Origin: Bacteroidales bacterium
GTDB taxonomy: Bacteria; Bacteroidota; Bacteroidia; Bacteroidales; Paludibacteraceae
Assembly: GCA_015061115.1 (NCBI GenBank)
Contig: SUXE01000005.1
Location: forward strand, 173,069-237,068
Reading direction: 5' to 3'
Length of the DNA stretch: 64,000 nucleotides
Part shown: positions 1 to 6,796 of the stretch, one piece after another
Numbering within the stretch: the stretch's first letter is position 1
How the letters are laid out: each line of letters starts with the position of its first letter
Translations under genes and position numbers: made by a program
Notes under the pieces: generated by a model
The model's database searches: none
Told to the model about the DNA's origin: nothing
What the model saw: only the letters and a program-made list of their open reading frames with translations

Positions 1-51
1 AACAACAAATGATGACAGGAAGAGAGGAACTGTCTCCCTCATTTCCATATA

Positions 52-83
52 CAAATATAGTGATTTTTGTTGTAACTTGCAAA
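52..83 (-). promoter_or_regulatory. Leftward Bacteroidota promoter, copy 1 of 8
   Basis: On the minus strand TTTG (80-83) is followed after exactly 20 nt by TATATTTG (52-59), matching the Bacteroidota primary-sigma consensus. The flanks (GCAAGTTAC between the boxes, ATGGAAATGAGGGAGA after them) recur in the other copies. It points off the left edge of the window, so its gene is not visible. Confidence 0.85.
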
Positions 84-140
84 TAATCAGTGATTTATTT
101 TGAAAGATTGAGAAAAAATGTGTGTCTTTTTTTGTTCAAA

Positions 141-740
141 GGAAGAGTATAAACAGGGGCTTTCGCCTCTTATCCTTTTTGCTTTGCAAGTCTTCCTCCA
201 AGACAGTAAGGTATTCCTTTTGTAACAGGTCAGGAAGCGACGACAAACATGTTTTGTCGTTCCTTTCTGACAGACAGTAAGGTTTCCCTTTAGATGACCA
301 GCCGGAAAGTCATAAACCTATGGTTTGCGACCTTCCGACTGGTCCAAAATAATGTAAGGTCTCCCTTATGCGGAGCAAGGGAGCCGCCTGAACCATTGTT
401 CAGGCAACTTCCTTGCTCTCATTTTGCTTTTGCAAGGTCTGAATTACGGTAAGGTCTTTCCTTTAGTGAAAGGTCAGAAAGCGACGATGAACTTGTTTCT
501 CGTTCCTTTCTGACCCCTAAGTTTGCTGTGCAATGGACAATCAAGTTGTAAGGTTTCCCTTCAAAAACCAGTCGGAGTGTCGCATGCCTGTGGCAGCGAC
601 TATCCGACTGGTCCAGGATGGCAAGCAAGGTCTTCCTTTGGCGGAGCAAAGGGAGTAGCCTGCCCCCTGGCAGGTAGCTCTCTTTGCTCATACCTTGCTT
701 TTGCAAGGAAAGGAAAGATGGCAGGGTCTTCCCTTCAGGG
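141..740 (-). ncRNA. Array of six long hairpins alternating with seven small hairpins; probable structured RNA
   Basis: Long imperfect hairpins lie at 229-271 (A1), 296-344 (B1), 373-418 (C1), 473-515 (A2), 568-611 (B2) and 644-689 (C2). A resembles A, B resembles B and C resembles C, so the region is a diverged tandem copy with a period of about 245 to 271 bp. A degenerate C-like hairpin at about 141-175 may start a third copy. Before each long hairpin, and after the last, is a small hairpin of the form AAGG-loop-CCTT (208-219, 279-290, 356-367, 451-463, 550-561, 627-638) or AGGG-loop-CCCT (723-734). Palindromes of the type TTGCTTTTGCAA lie at about 426 and 693. There is no convincing reading frame. 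A promoter-like sequence at 782-812 suggests minus-strand transcription. I do not recognise a known RNA family; a DNA-level role such as a protein-binding or single-strand origin site is possible. Confidence 0.5.
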
Positions 741-781
741 GGGGGCGAATCAAAAACTCAATTTGTCAAAATCAAACAATC

Positions 782-812
782 AAAATGTAAGTTGATTTTT
801 AATATCTCCAAA
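782..812 (-). promoter_or_regulatory. Possible promoter for the hairpin array
   Basis: On the minus strand TTTG (809-812) is followed after 19 nt by TACATTTTG, one mismatch from TAnnTTTG. It would start RNA near 775 and read leftward through the hairpin array. Its first box overlaps the U-tract of the terminator ending the upstream leftward operon. Confidence 0.45.
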
Positions 813-817
813 AATAT

Positions 818-862
818 AGCCGTTTCAGAGACTTAACTGTAATTTTAAGCTCTGAAACGGCT
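818..862. terminator. Terminator of the 2213-910 leftward operon
   Basis: A perfect 13-bp stem (AGCCGTTTCAGAG at 818-830 with its complement at 850-862) and a 19-nt loop. On the minus strand the stem is followed by ATATTTTTGG, so it should end leftward transcription. Confidence 0.75.
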
Positions 863-909
863 TTGTTGCTCTAAAAAAGTGAGAAAATGTAAGCTCGAAA
901 AAACTGATT

Positions 910-1488
910 TTACATTTCTTTTTTGTGCCACGACCACCTAGCACCAGTCCATCGGATATCATTTTGTTTTACACACGTTTCTATGAACTCCTGTCGGTCT
1001 GCAATTCCACCATCATTAAAAATGACATTTTTTCTGTCATCTGAACAACGATAAATCTCAAGCTCCTTTATAAACCCGTTGAAGTTTTTTACTGAAGAGC
1101 TGCCCGGATCGATGTATCCTTCTTCTGGAACGTCATAGATACCAATTTTGCGAACGTGCCAGTTCAAGCATAAACCTTTGAATGTCATTCCAACACGTAG
1201 ATACGTTCTCACATGCCACCCATCGATAACTTCATCAACTTTAAATGTTTGATGTTCTTTTTCAGTCAAGAACACAAGCACCTTGTTCCCGGAGAAAATG
1301 TAGAAAGAGTTATCGTTGTTAAGATAAAGTCTTACAAGTTGTTGAGTGTGCTGATGGTCTTCCATTCCCTCTGGAACGGCGATACGTGGGTTATCATTCC
1401 CCCATCTGCTGGTATCTACTCCATTATGACGAGCCTTTTCTTCTTTAGTTGCTGTCTCGTAATTCTCACGTTCTATATTCTGTTTCAT
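910..1488 (-). CDS. Hypothetical protein, 192 aa
   Basis: I do not recognise this protein. It starts at ATG 1488 and that ATG overlaps the stop codon of the small gene upstream (ATGA), which supports both the start and translational coupling. The sequence is soluble-looking, rich in aromatic and charged residues, with no signal peptide or membrane segment. A tryptophan-rich end (RWTGARWSWHKKEM) is notable. It is the last gene of a three-gene leftward operon from the promoter at 2286-2317, after a DpnD/PcfM-like gene and a small membrane protein gene. The operon ends in the terminator at 818-862. Existence as a gene is well supported; function is unknown. Confidence 0.7.
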   Translation of the reverse strand: MKQNIERENYETATKEEKARHNGVDTSRWGNDNPRIAVPEGMEDHQHTQQLVRLYLNNDNSFYIFSGNKVLVFLTEKEHQTFKVDEVIDGWHVRTYLRVGMTFKGLCLNWHVRKIGIYDVPEEGYIDPGSSSVKNFNGFIKELEIYRCSDDRKNVIFNDGGIADRQEFIETCVKQNDIRWTGARWSWHKKEM

Positions 1489-1622
1489 TTTTCATCTGCC
1501 CTTTCGGGACTTTTTTTGTTAAACGATTTTGTTTTCTTTTCCTCCATATCTGAAGTTATAACCGCCTGTCTGACCATAAAGGCGACAGCAAGCCAGAATA
1601 AAAATTCAAACATTGCGTCCAT
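1485..1622 (-). CDS. Small membrane protein, 45 aa
   Basis: A short frame that fits exactly between two larger genes. It starts at ATG 1622, 12 nt after the stop of the DpnD/PcfM-like gene, and ends in a TGA that overlaps the ATG of the next gene. The predicted product begins MDAMFEFLFWLAVAFMV, a clear hydrophobic segment over residues 4-17, followed by a charged lysine-rich tail (residues 26-45). It is probably a single-pass inner-membrane microprotein. The tight spacing on both sides is the main evidence that it is translated. No family is recognised. Confidence 0.6.
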   Translation of the reverse strand: MDAMFEFLFWLAVAFMVRQAVITSDMEEKKTKSFNKKSPERADEK

Positions 1623-1634
1623 GCCAGTAGTCCT

Positions 1635-2213
1635 TTACTCCCAAGTTGAATAATAACTGTCTGCGTTGGTGTCGCACTCATGCTCCCATTGAGCGTCGGT
1701 GAACTCGGTATGCAGGCATTCGTCACTGCAATAATAGGCGTCTCCGTTGTTCAGACAGTAGCCTGTACGCATTAGCTTTCCGCAGACAGAGCAGCGTCTG
1801 CAAGGTTTGTCCGAGTTCCAGAAGAAATCAGTGAACGCCTCCGCAATCACATATTCGCTGGTGTCCTCGTTCCAGACATCGGTGTGGAGTTGGGCGAACC
1901 TGTGCAGCTCCTCCTTTGTGTACAGGAGTCTCTCCGTTCCGCTGACCGCACTGGAAAGTCGTCTCAGGATGGATTCGACGGTGGTGTGCTGTTTGATGGT
2001 GATTTGTGTCTCTGCTGTTGTGTCGACACAGTCCACAGCTGAGATTCGATGGCAATGGCAGTCCGAATAGTCGAGTTCTATGTCCCCCCTGTCGTACAAG
2101 GTGTTGACACGACTGGAAGCAATCTCTTTAGCAATGGCTGGGTTTTCCACTCCTTCAACGTCGACAACATAGTCCTTACTCAGAACTTCCTCGATAACAA
2201 TAGTCACTTTCAT
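1635..2213 (-). CDS. DpnD/PcfM-like protein with C-terminal zinc finger, 192 aa
   Basis: The N-terminal 50 residues (MKVTIVIEEVLSKDYVVDVE, then an acidic stretch ending GDIELDYSD) fit the DpnD/PcfM family, small proteins of unknown role common on conjugative plasmids and elements. The C-terminal third has a cysteine cluster (CRRCSVCG, then YCSDEC) that looks like a zinc-binding finger. The chosen start is ATG 2213, directly after the AT-rich leader shared with other genes here; an in-frame ATG within the leader (near 2280) would add about 22 residues and cannot be excluded. It is the first gene of the operon from promoter 2286-2317. With PcfJ-like and PcfK-like genes nearby it belongs to a Pcf-type accessory set; its function is not known. 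Confidence 0.7.
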   Translation of the reverse strand: MKVTIVIEEVLSKDYVVDVEGVENPAIAKEIASSRVNTLYDRGDIELDYSDCHCHRISAVDCVDTTAETQITIKQHTTVESILRRLSSAVSGTERLLYTKEELHRFAQLHTDVWNEDTSEYVIAEAFTDFFWNSDKPCRRCSVCGKLMRTGYCLNNGDAYYCSDECLHTEFTDAQWEHECDTNADSYYSTWE

Positions 2214-2285
2214 AATAAAAAAATAAAGTAAAACAACAAATGATAGTGGAAAATTGGGGTTTGTTATCTCCCTCATTTTCATATA

Positions 2286-2317
2286 CAAATATAGTAAATT
2301 TTCTTTTAACTTGCAAA
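2286..2317 (-). promoter_or_regulatory. Leftward promoter, copy 2 of 8
   Basis: TTTG (2314-2317) and TATATTTG (2286-2293) on the minus strand, 20 nt apart. It is followed by the conserved leader ending in GTTGTTTTACTTTATTTT just before the ATG at 2213. Confidence 0.9.
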
Positions 2318-2338
2318 TAATCAGCAAATTAAAAAGGA

Positions 2339-2594
2339 TTATTTTGAGAGAATTTTCATATCTGTCTTTTTCTCTTCCACGGATATCCAGACGGTGCGGT
2401 CCTCCGCTTGAAAAAACGGGCGGCTTCCTTTGAAGAAAAGGGTGGGTGTGGCCAGATCTTCAGTCTGGTCGCGCCCATGTCAGAAAGATAGGTTGGTCGG
2501 ATCCTTCCGGAAAAAGCATTTGGTACAGGTTCCGCTGTGCGGAAGTTTTTTCCGCTCATGCGGAAGGGGTCGGGGTGGCATCCGTCCGGGCATG
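2339..2594. other. Intergenic stretch with paired GC-rich hairpins, no supported gene
   Basis: Between promoter copy 2 and the small RNA candidate there is no convincing gene; frames here have no recognisable content. It holds two adjacent near-identical hairpins (TTCCGCTGTGCGGAA then TTCCGCTCATGCGGAA, near 2530-2570), a CCAGA/TCTGG hairpin near 2453-2470 and an inverted TCCTTCCGGA near 2500. On the minus strand it lies beyond the terminator at 2601-2629. Confidence 0.4.
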
Positions 2595-2680
2595 AAAAAA
2601 AGCCGTCGCATATCACTACGAGGCGGCTTCGGTATGTTTAGTTTTTTGTAGTTATTAGTTATGTTCTATTCCCTTGTTAT
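2595..2680 (-). ncRNA. Small RNA candidate from promoter copy 3
   Basis: Promoter copy 3 would start RNA near 2680. After about 50 nt with no usable reading frame comes a hairpin (AGCCGTCGC at 2601 with GGCGGCT at 2622-2628, one G-U pair) followed on the minus strand by a run of U (2595-2600). The promoter-to-terminator unit is about 85 nt. Confidence 0.5.
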
Positions 2681-2686
2681 CATATA

Positions 2687-2718
2687 CAAATATAGCAAAA
2701 TTTGTCGTAACTTGCAAA
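2687..2718 (-). promoter_or_regulatory. Leftward promoter, copy 3 of 8
   Basis: TTTG (2715-2718) and TATATTTG (2687-2694) on the minus strand, 20 nt apart, with the shared GCAAGTTACG core. The leader after the start site differs from the gene-driving copies. Confidence 0.85.
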
Positions 2719-2805
2719 TAATCAATAGTTTATTTAAGTAAAAAGATGTTAAAAATTGTTGTTTTCAAAATGTCGAATTAATGTTTTTATATCCCAAACG
2801 GATAT

Positions 2806-2838
2806 AAAAAGCCGTCCCCAAAATTCATGGGGAACGGC
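2806..2838 (-). terminator. Terminator of the 3487-2889 operon
   Basis: Minus-strand stem GCCGTTCCCC/GGGGACGGC (one bulge) with a short loop, followed by UUUUUA. It lies 51 nt after the stop codon of the gene at 2889. Confidence 0.8.
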
Positions 2839-2888
2839 GGATAAACTGTTAAAATCCCACATCCACAAATCTTTGTATTTTTTACATC

Positions 2889-3101
2889 TTAAAAGTTGAA
2901 TGAGCTTTCGTCCAATGTCTCCGTTGACATCCAATAAGAGTCTTTGAAGGAGAACCCGTATTTATAGGAGAGTGTCTTCACGAACGACGACGCATCCTTA
3001 CAGGCGGAAGCCGTCCTTCTGTCCTCTTCCGAAAGCCTTATTTTGAGGAGTCTCCCCGACTCATAGTCGAGGATGACGAGATAATCCGCTATTTTTTCCA
3101 T
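2889..3101 (-). CDS. Hypothetical protein, 70 aa
   Basis: I do not recognise this protein. It starts at ATG 3101, 11 nt after the stop of the gene at 3113-3487, so the two form one transcription unit ending at terminator 2806-2838. The product begins MEKIADYLVILDYESGRLLK and has a compact, mixed alpha/beta look with no signal peptide or membrane segment. A frame extending upstream to 3179 overlaps the previous gene and is less likely to be the real start. Confidence 0.6.
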   Translation of the reverse strand: MEKIADYLVILDYESGRLLKIRLSEEDRRTASACKDASSFVKTLSYKYGFSFKDSYWMSTETLDESSFNF

Positions 3102-3112
3102 GAGCGAAGGCT

Positions 3113-3487
3113 TTATAGTAGTAGGACACCCTCTTTTTTGAGACGGCTGTAATACTCCTCGTCTGTCCATGACTCGCAACGCTCAATCTTGTCATCAAGA
3201 ATAGTTCCGAGTGTGTCGAAAAAGATGTTGTCCGCTTCATAGGTGACGTTTCCGTCCTTGTCCAACAGGTATACCGTGTAGGAGTCTCCTCCCTCGTCAT
3301 AGGAGACTATCGCCTTGCCTTTGTGTAGCAGTCCGTTAACGTCCATGACAAGTGAAGGCATGTCGTTGTGGTAGGTTGCTGTCTTTTCCGACACGCCCCA
3401 TGAGCTGAATGTCATTGTGCCAACAACTGAAATGATTTGGCTGAGGATTGTGTTCGCAATCTCCAAGCAGTACTCTTGATTTTCCAT
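3113..3487 (-). CDS. Hypothetical protein, 124 aa
   Basis: I do not recognise this protein. It is acidic with a phrase pattern (VSYDEGGDSYTVYLLDKDGN) suggesting beta-strands and turns, and has no signal peptide. ATG 3487 is chosen because it directly follows the conserved AT-rich leader (GTTGTTTTACTTTATTTTAA) seen before the other leftward genes. An in-frame ATG at about 3553, very close to the predicted transcription start, would give a 24-residue extension that is hydrophobic and probably not translated. It heads the operon from promoter 3557-3588. Confidence 0.65.
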   Translation of the reverse strand: MENQEYCLEIANTILSQIISVVGTMTFSSWGVSEKTATYHNDMPSLVMDVNGLLHKGKAIVSYDEGGDSYTVYLLDKDGNVTYEADNIFFDTLGTILDDKIERCESWTDEEYYSRLKKEGVLLL

Positions 3488-3556
3488 AAAATTAAAATAA
3501 AGTAAAACAACAAATGAACGTGGAAAGAGTGGGACAATCTCCCTCATTTCCATATA

Positions 3557-3588
3557 CAAATATAGTAAAATTTGTCGTAACTTGCAAA
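3557..3588 (-). promoter_or_regulatory. Leftward promoter, copy 4 of 8
   Basis: TTTG (3585-3588) and TATATTTG (3557-3564) on the minus strand, 20 nt apart, followed by the conserved leader to the ATG at 3487. Confidence 0.9.
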
Positions 3589-3799
3589 TAATCAGCTATT
3601 TATTTTAAGAAAACAAAGCAAAAAAAAGGGTGTGTTTTTTCTATTCAAGGGGATGACTGGACCGGGGACGCTGCTGCGTGGGAGGGTAGGAAAGCCCGCT
3701 CTTGCGGAAGATGTCACGGACAGCTCAGTTAAAGTGGGCTTTTGCCCGGGAGGGGGGGCGGCATGGGACGGTCAGCCCCTGGAGACTGACCGCCAACCC
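3589..3799. other. Intergenic stretch with shared upstream motif and hairpins
   Basis: No gene is supported. The motif ACGCTGCTGCGTGGGAGG (about 3669-3686) with a nearby AGGGGATG is repeated upstream of promoter copy 5 (about 6040). Closer to the PcfJ-like gene are GGGC-TTTT-GCCC (about 3738-3750) and GGTCAG/CTGACC (about 3770-3790) hairpins, which may end leftward transcription, although neither has a strong U-tract. Confidence 0.4.
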
Positions 3800-5119
3800 T
3801 CATGCTGAGATTCTGGAGGAGAGGCATATCTCCCTTATGCGGTGCATGTTGCCTGTGACCAGATTTATTATCTGGTCATGCCACTTTGTCATGGAATTGC
3901 AGGCACCCCTGCTTTGGACAACGGAGAATCCCTTCAGGTCTATCTCGACGGTCTCGAGCCTGTTCCCTTCCATGTCCCTTGCCGTGAGGATAAGGCTGTC
4001 CTCCCTCATGTAGTAGCCGTTGGCGAAGACGCAGTGGTGCATCCTGTCGCCCTCCTCGGCGAACTCGGAGACGGAAAGGAGGGGTCTGATGAAGATCCTG
4101 CCGTCGGACATGGAGAGCGAGAAGAAACGCCCTTTCTCCGCCCTGTAACGCTCCTCCCATACCCTGGCGGTCTCCCTTTCCTCCTCCAGTCTCCTTTTGC
4201 GGTCGGCACGCTCTTTCTGTTCGACCGCCCAGTCGTGAGCCGATCTCAGATCGGAGGGGCAGACATAGAAGGGAGATCGGATATCCTTGCCAAGGAAGAA
4301 AAGTGTGTCCATCATGTCGAGCCACAGGTCGGCGGACTTGACCGTGTATCTGTGGCGTACGCAGATGTTCACCGACTCCTTGTGGGGGATTCTGTCGAGA
4401 CCCCTTACGCAGGCGTACTTCAGCAGAGAGATCTGCCGTGTCTTCAGAAGAAACTCGCAGTCGCTGTTCGTCAATATCCGTTTTGTGAGAGTGGAGGGTG
4501 CGAGATCAAAGAAATCCCCGTAGAATCCGTTCCTTTTCAGAGTCGGGATGTATCTTCTGTAAGGGTAGATGTAGTTGGGGTTGATGTCATAGATGGACGA
4601 TCCGTGGCTTCTGACAGGGCGTTTGACGCTCATGTCGGAGGAAAGGATCCACTGGTCGCAGTAGTAGCCTGCCGTCGTGCTCCTTGCGAGAACGGTCTCC
4701 TTGCCGGAAGGGTTTATCCAGTTCTGAACGACCTCCGTGTGCGAGATATGGAAGTTCATGCCTTTGTTGGAGACCTTCGAGACAAGGAAATGTCTGAACA
4801 CCTGGAACTCCTGGCAGACGGTGACGAGAGTGAAGTAGAATCTCTCGCACTGCTTCGAGCCGTTCGAGGGAGTCAGAGCAAGCTCTTTTCCGCAGAAAGA
4901 GCAGATTATCCTGCTGTTGGCAGAGAGCCTTCCGACAAGCGATTTTGTCTCTTTCGGGAGCGGAGATCCGCACTCTCCGCACCACGCATATTTCCTGTTG
5001 ACGTAGCCTTTCGGCTCGCCCACCTTCCTTTTCAGCCAAGACAGCTGGATTGAAGAAAGCATCGGAAGGGTTCCGCTCAGAGCGGTCACCCTCAGTTCCT
5101 CTTTAGTCTTCGGTGTCAT
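3800..5119 (-). CDS. PcfJ-like protein, 439 aa
   Basis: The C-terminal half matches the PcfJ-like family: a charged helical stretch (residues about 300-330) followed by a region with GRIFIRPLLSVSEFAEEGD, MHHCVFANGYY and VEIDLKGFSVVQSRGACN. The N-terminal part carries a CGECGSPLP cysteine pair and a later CSFCG pair (residues about 48-77), likely a zinc ribbon. PcfJ proteins are found on conjugative plasmids and elements next to PcfK; their biochemical role is not established. ATG 5119 lies 5 nt after the stop of the PcfK-like gene, so the two are in one operon from promoter 5930-5961. Length is normal for the family. Confidence 0.85.
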   Translation of the reverse strand: MTPKTKEELRVTALSGTLPMLSSIQLSWLKRKVGEPKGYVNRKYAWCGECGSPLPKETKSLVGRLSANSRIICSFCGKELALTPSNGSKQCERFYFTLVTVCQEFQVFRHFLVSKVSNKGMNFHISHTEVVQNWINPSGKETVLARSTTAGYYCDQWILSSDMSVKRPVRSHGSSIYDINPNYIYPYRRYIPTLKRNGFYGDFFDLAPSTLTKRILTNSDCEFLLKTRQISLLKYACVRGLDRIPHKESVNICVRHRYTVKSADLWLDMMDTLFFLGKDIRSPFYVCPSDLRSAHDWAVEQKERADRKRRLEEERETARVWEERYRAEKGRFFSLSMSDGRIFIRPLLSVSEFAEEGDRMHHCVFANGYYMREDSLILTARDMEGNRLETVEIDLKGFSVVQSRGACNSMTKWHDQIINLVTGNMHRIREICLSSRISA

Positions 5120-5124
5120 GTCTG

Positions 5125-5556
5125 TCAGAATAAGGTTAGCTGTTTGACGGTCTGTTCCGTCTTCTCCTTGTCCTTCTCCCTTTTAGGGGCGGATTTGATG
5201 TTCTTTGCGACCATCTCGTCATACAGGGTCTTCTGATACTGTTTGATTGCTTCGGCTCTCGCCTCCTCCTTCTGCTCCTCTGTAAGCTCGACATGGTAGT
5301 TGCAGGCGACCATGTAGTCGCCCACCTCGCCGATCTGCACATTCTCCTCGTCGTAGTAGTGTACGGCGAGTCCGTAGACCTCCGCATCGTCGAGACCGCA
5401 CACGCCCATTTTCTTGACTTCCGAAGCTATGTATGAGCAGCACTCCTCTATGGATTTGTTTGGATTGTTGTATTTCTGCGCGAAATGCACGTCGTTCTGT
5501 GCGAACTCGTCAAGGTATTTCTTGATTGCGTTCTCGAACGCCACTGAATTTTTCAT
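5125..5556 (-). CDS. PcfK-like protein, 143 aa
   Basis: Matches the PcfK-like family: a helical N-terminus (MKNSVAFENAIKKYLDE), the central GLDDAEVYGLAVHYYDEENV segment and a charged lysine/glutamate-rich tail ending QLTLF. The partner PcfJ-like gene follows after 5 nt, the usual arrangement. ATG 5556 is chosen because the AT-rich leader ends there; a TTG two codons upstream is unlikely. Role in the conjugative element is unknown; the family is annotated only by association. Confidence 0.85.
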   Translation of the reverse strand: MKNSVAFENAIKKYLDEFAQNDVHFAQKYNNPNKSIEECCSYIASEVKKMGVCGLDDAEVYGLAVHYYDEENVQIGEVGDYMVACNYHVELTEEQKEEARAEAIKQYQKTLYDEMVAKNIKSAPKREKDKEKTEQTVKQLTLF

Positions 5557-5617
5557 AAACAAAAAAAATTAAAGTAAATAACATGAGGGGACGGGGGACC
5601 CCCCCGATCCCGATAAA

Positions 5618-5857
5618 TCACTCTACGCTGTATGTGTACCGTTTGTTGTCCCTGGAGACTGAGAAGGAGTCGTTTTCCAGCCGTGAGCAGTCCGAATAAT
5701 ACGGATCCGTCGATCGCAGGCTGAAAAATTCAGCGAGCATAAATCTGCAATACTCTATGTCACCGCACTGGAAGAGTACTTTCTTTCTGAATGGGATCAT
5801 TTTTCCGTCTTGTCCCTTGCGAGCTGACGAACATACAAGTTTGTGGAAATTTTCCAT
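5618..5857 (-). CDS. Hypothetical protein, 79 aa
   Basis: I do not recognise this small basic protein. ATG 5857 follows the shared AT-rich leader. The product has two central cysteines and ends DSFSVSRDNKRYTYSVE. It is first in the operon that continues with the PcfK-like and PcfJ-like genes after a 61-nt gap containing a small CGGGGG/CCCCCG hairpin. Small size leaves some doubt, but promoter, leader and start codon line up as for the other genes of this block. Confidence 0.55.
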   Translation of the reverse strand: MENFHKLVCSSARKGQDGKMIPFRKKVLFQCGDIEYCRFMLAEFFSLRSTDPYYSDCSRLENDSFSVSRDNKRYTYSVE

Positions 5858-5929
5858 AAGATAAAAATTAAAGTAAAACAACAAATGATAGCGGAAAATC
5901 GGGTCTGCAATCTCCCTCATTTCCATATA

Positions 5930-5961
5930 CAAATATAGTGAAATTTGCCGTAACTTGCAAA
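5930..5961 (-). promoter_or_regulatory. Leftward promoter, copy 5 of 8
   Basis: TTTG (5958-5961) and TATATTTG (5930-5937) on the minus strand, 20 nt apart; followed by the conserved leader to ATG 5857. It drives the small gene and the PcfK/PcfJ-like pair. Confidence 0.9.
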
Positions 5962-6141
5962 TAATCAGCGATTTATTTTATAATAAAAACAAAAAAAGGA
6001 GGCTGTTTTTTTCTTCCAGGGGATGTCTGTGCCGTGAGTACGCTGCTGCGTGGGAGGCGGTCGGGAATCTGAATCCGTAAAAGACAAAACGGCGCCCGAC
6101 ATGAGGGGAAACGCCGACAAGGTGGCGGCAGACAAATATTG

Positions 6142-6182
6142 TTATCGGATTTGATAATTTTTTTTGTTATCAAATTTGATAA
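6142..6182. promoter_or_regulatory. Two palindromic operators upstream of the XRE regulator
   Basis: TTATCAAATTTGATAA (6167-6182) is a perfect 16-bp palindrome. TTATCGGATTTGATAA (6142-6157) is a second copy with two changes, 25 bp upstream. The first box of the promoter (6175-6178) lies inside the downstream palindrome, so a bound regulator would block the polymerase. Autoregulation by the adjacent XRE protein is the natural reading but is inferred. Confidence 0.75.
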
Positions 6183-6206
6183 TCCCATAACTTGTGATTA
6201 TCTTTG
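6175..6206 (+). promoter_or_regulatory. Promoter of the XRE regulator gene
   Basis: TTTG (6175-6178), 20 nt, then TATCTTTG (6199-6206) on the plus strand, 49 nt before the start codon at 6255. It diverges from the leftward promoter family. Confidence 0.85.
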
Positions 6207-6254
6207 CCCTCTGTAAGGTGGAACAATTGGATATTAATTAAAAACAAGAAAGAT

Positions 6255-6704
6255 ATGAACGAGAACAGAAAAGAGATTTACGACTATTGTCTGGAATGTG
6301 TGAGGGAGTGGAAGAAGGAAAACGGCGGCAATCCTGTCGACATAGACTATGATGATTACTTGAACATGGTCTATAACCATGGGGGGTCGGAGATAAGCGG
6401 TCTCATTGACGCCGAACTTGGAGAGGACGAGGAGGAGCAGGGCTTCTATGAAGAGGTGTCTTTCGCCTGTGAGAGGCTTAACCGTGGCATCCGTTCCGCC
6501 GTCGGGAGCCGCATACGCCACTTCCGTCTCTCAAAAGACCTGTCACAGCAGGAGCTTGCGGATTTGGCTGGCATCACGAAGGCGAATCTGTGCAACATGG
6601 AGAAAGGGAAATATTCCGCAGGGATTGATGTCATAAACCGGATCTGCGAGGCTCTTGGCTTGGAGATCCAGCTTGTCCCGGCGCGGGATAACGGCGAAAA
6701 GTAA
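6255..6704 (+). CDS. XRE-family transcriptional regulator, 149 aa
   Basis: The C-terminal half (residues about 84-137) is a helix-turn-helix domain of the XRE/Cro type: SRIRHFRLSKDLSQQELADLAG, ITKANLCNMEKGKYSAGID, then VINRICEALGLEIQLV. The N-terminal 80 residues are acidic and not recognised; they may sense a ligand or partner. The start at ATG 6255 is preferred over an upstream frame because the promoter start site falls near 6213. Two palindromes overlapping its promoter suggest it controls itself, and perhaps the divergent leftward operon starting at 5930. It is the only rightward gene in this left block, followed by the terminator at 6722-6760. Confidence 0.85.
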   Translation: MNENRKEIYDYCLECVREWKKENGGNPVDIDYDDYLNMVYNHGGSEISGLIDAELGEDEEEQGFYEEVSFACERLNRGIRSAVGSRIRHFRLSKDLSQQELADLAGITKANLCNMEKGKYSAGIDVINRICEALGLEIQLVPARDNGEK

Positions 6705-6721
6705 TTATGGTGGCGAAAAAA

Positions 6722-6760
6722 GATCCGTCTAACCTCACGGTCCGACGGATCAAGACTTTT
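6722..6760. terminator. Bidirectional terminator between convergent genes
   Basis: GATCCGTC (6722-6729) pairs with GACGGATC (6744-6751); AAGACTTTTTAA follows on the plus strand. It lies between the XRE gene and the convergent leftward gene at 6797. Confidence 0.7.
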
Positions 6761-6796
6761 TAATCAAATTTATGCAAAAATAAAAAATATCTTTGA

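Noticed and set aside
523..795. Reading frames of 90 and 95 codons on both strands through the hairpin array
   Set aside because: They run through paired arms of the hairpins, have no family resemblance, and exist on both strands because of the inverted repeats.
1800..2070. Alternative rightward frames across the DpnD/PcfM-like gene
   Set aside because: Antisense frames with no signals; the leftward gene has promoter, leader and family match.
2356..2616. 86-codon leftward frame in the gap after promoter copy 3
   Set aside because: It starts inside the terminator hairpin, has unusual composition and no leader; treated as non-coding.
3842..5053. 403-codon rightward frame opposite the PcfJ-like gene
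   Set aside because: Antisense to a clear family member; the composition is that of a shadow frame.
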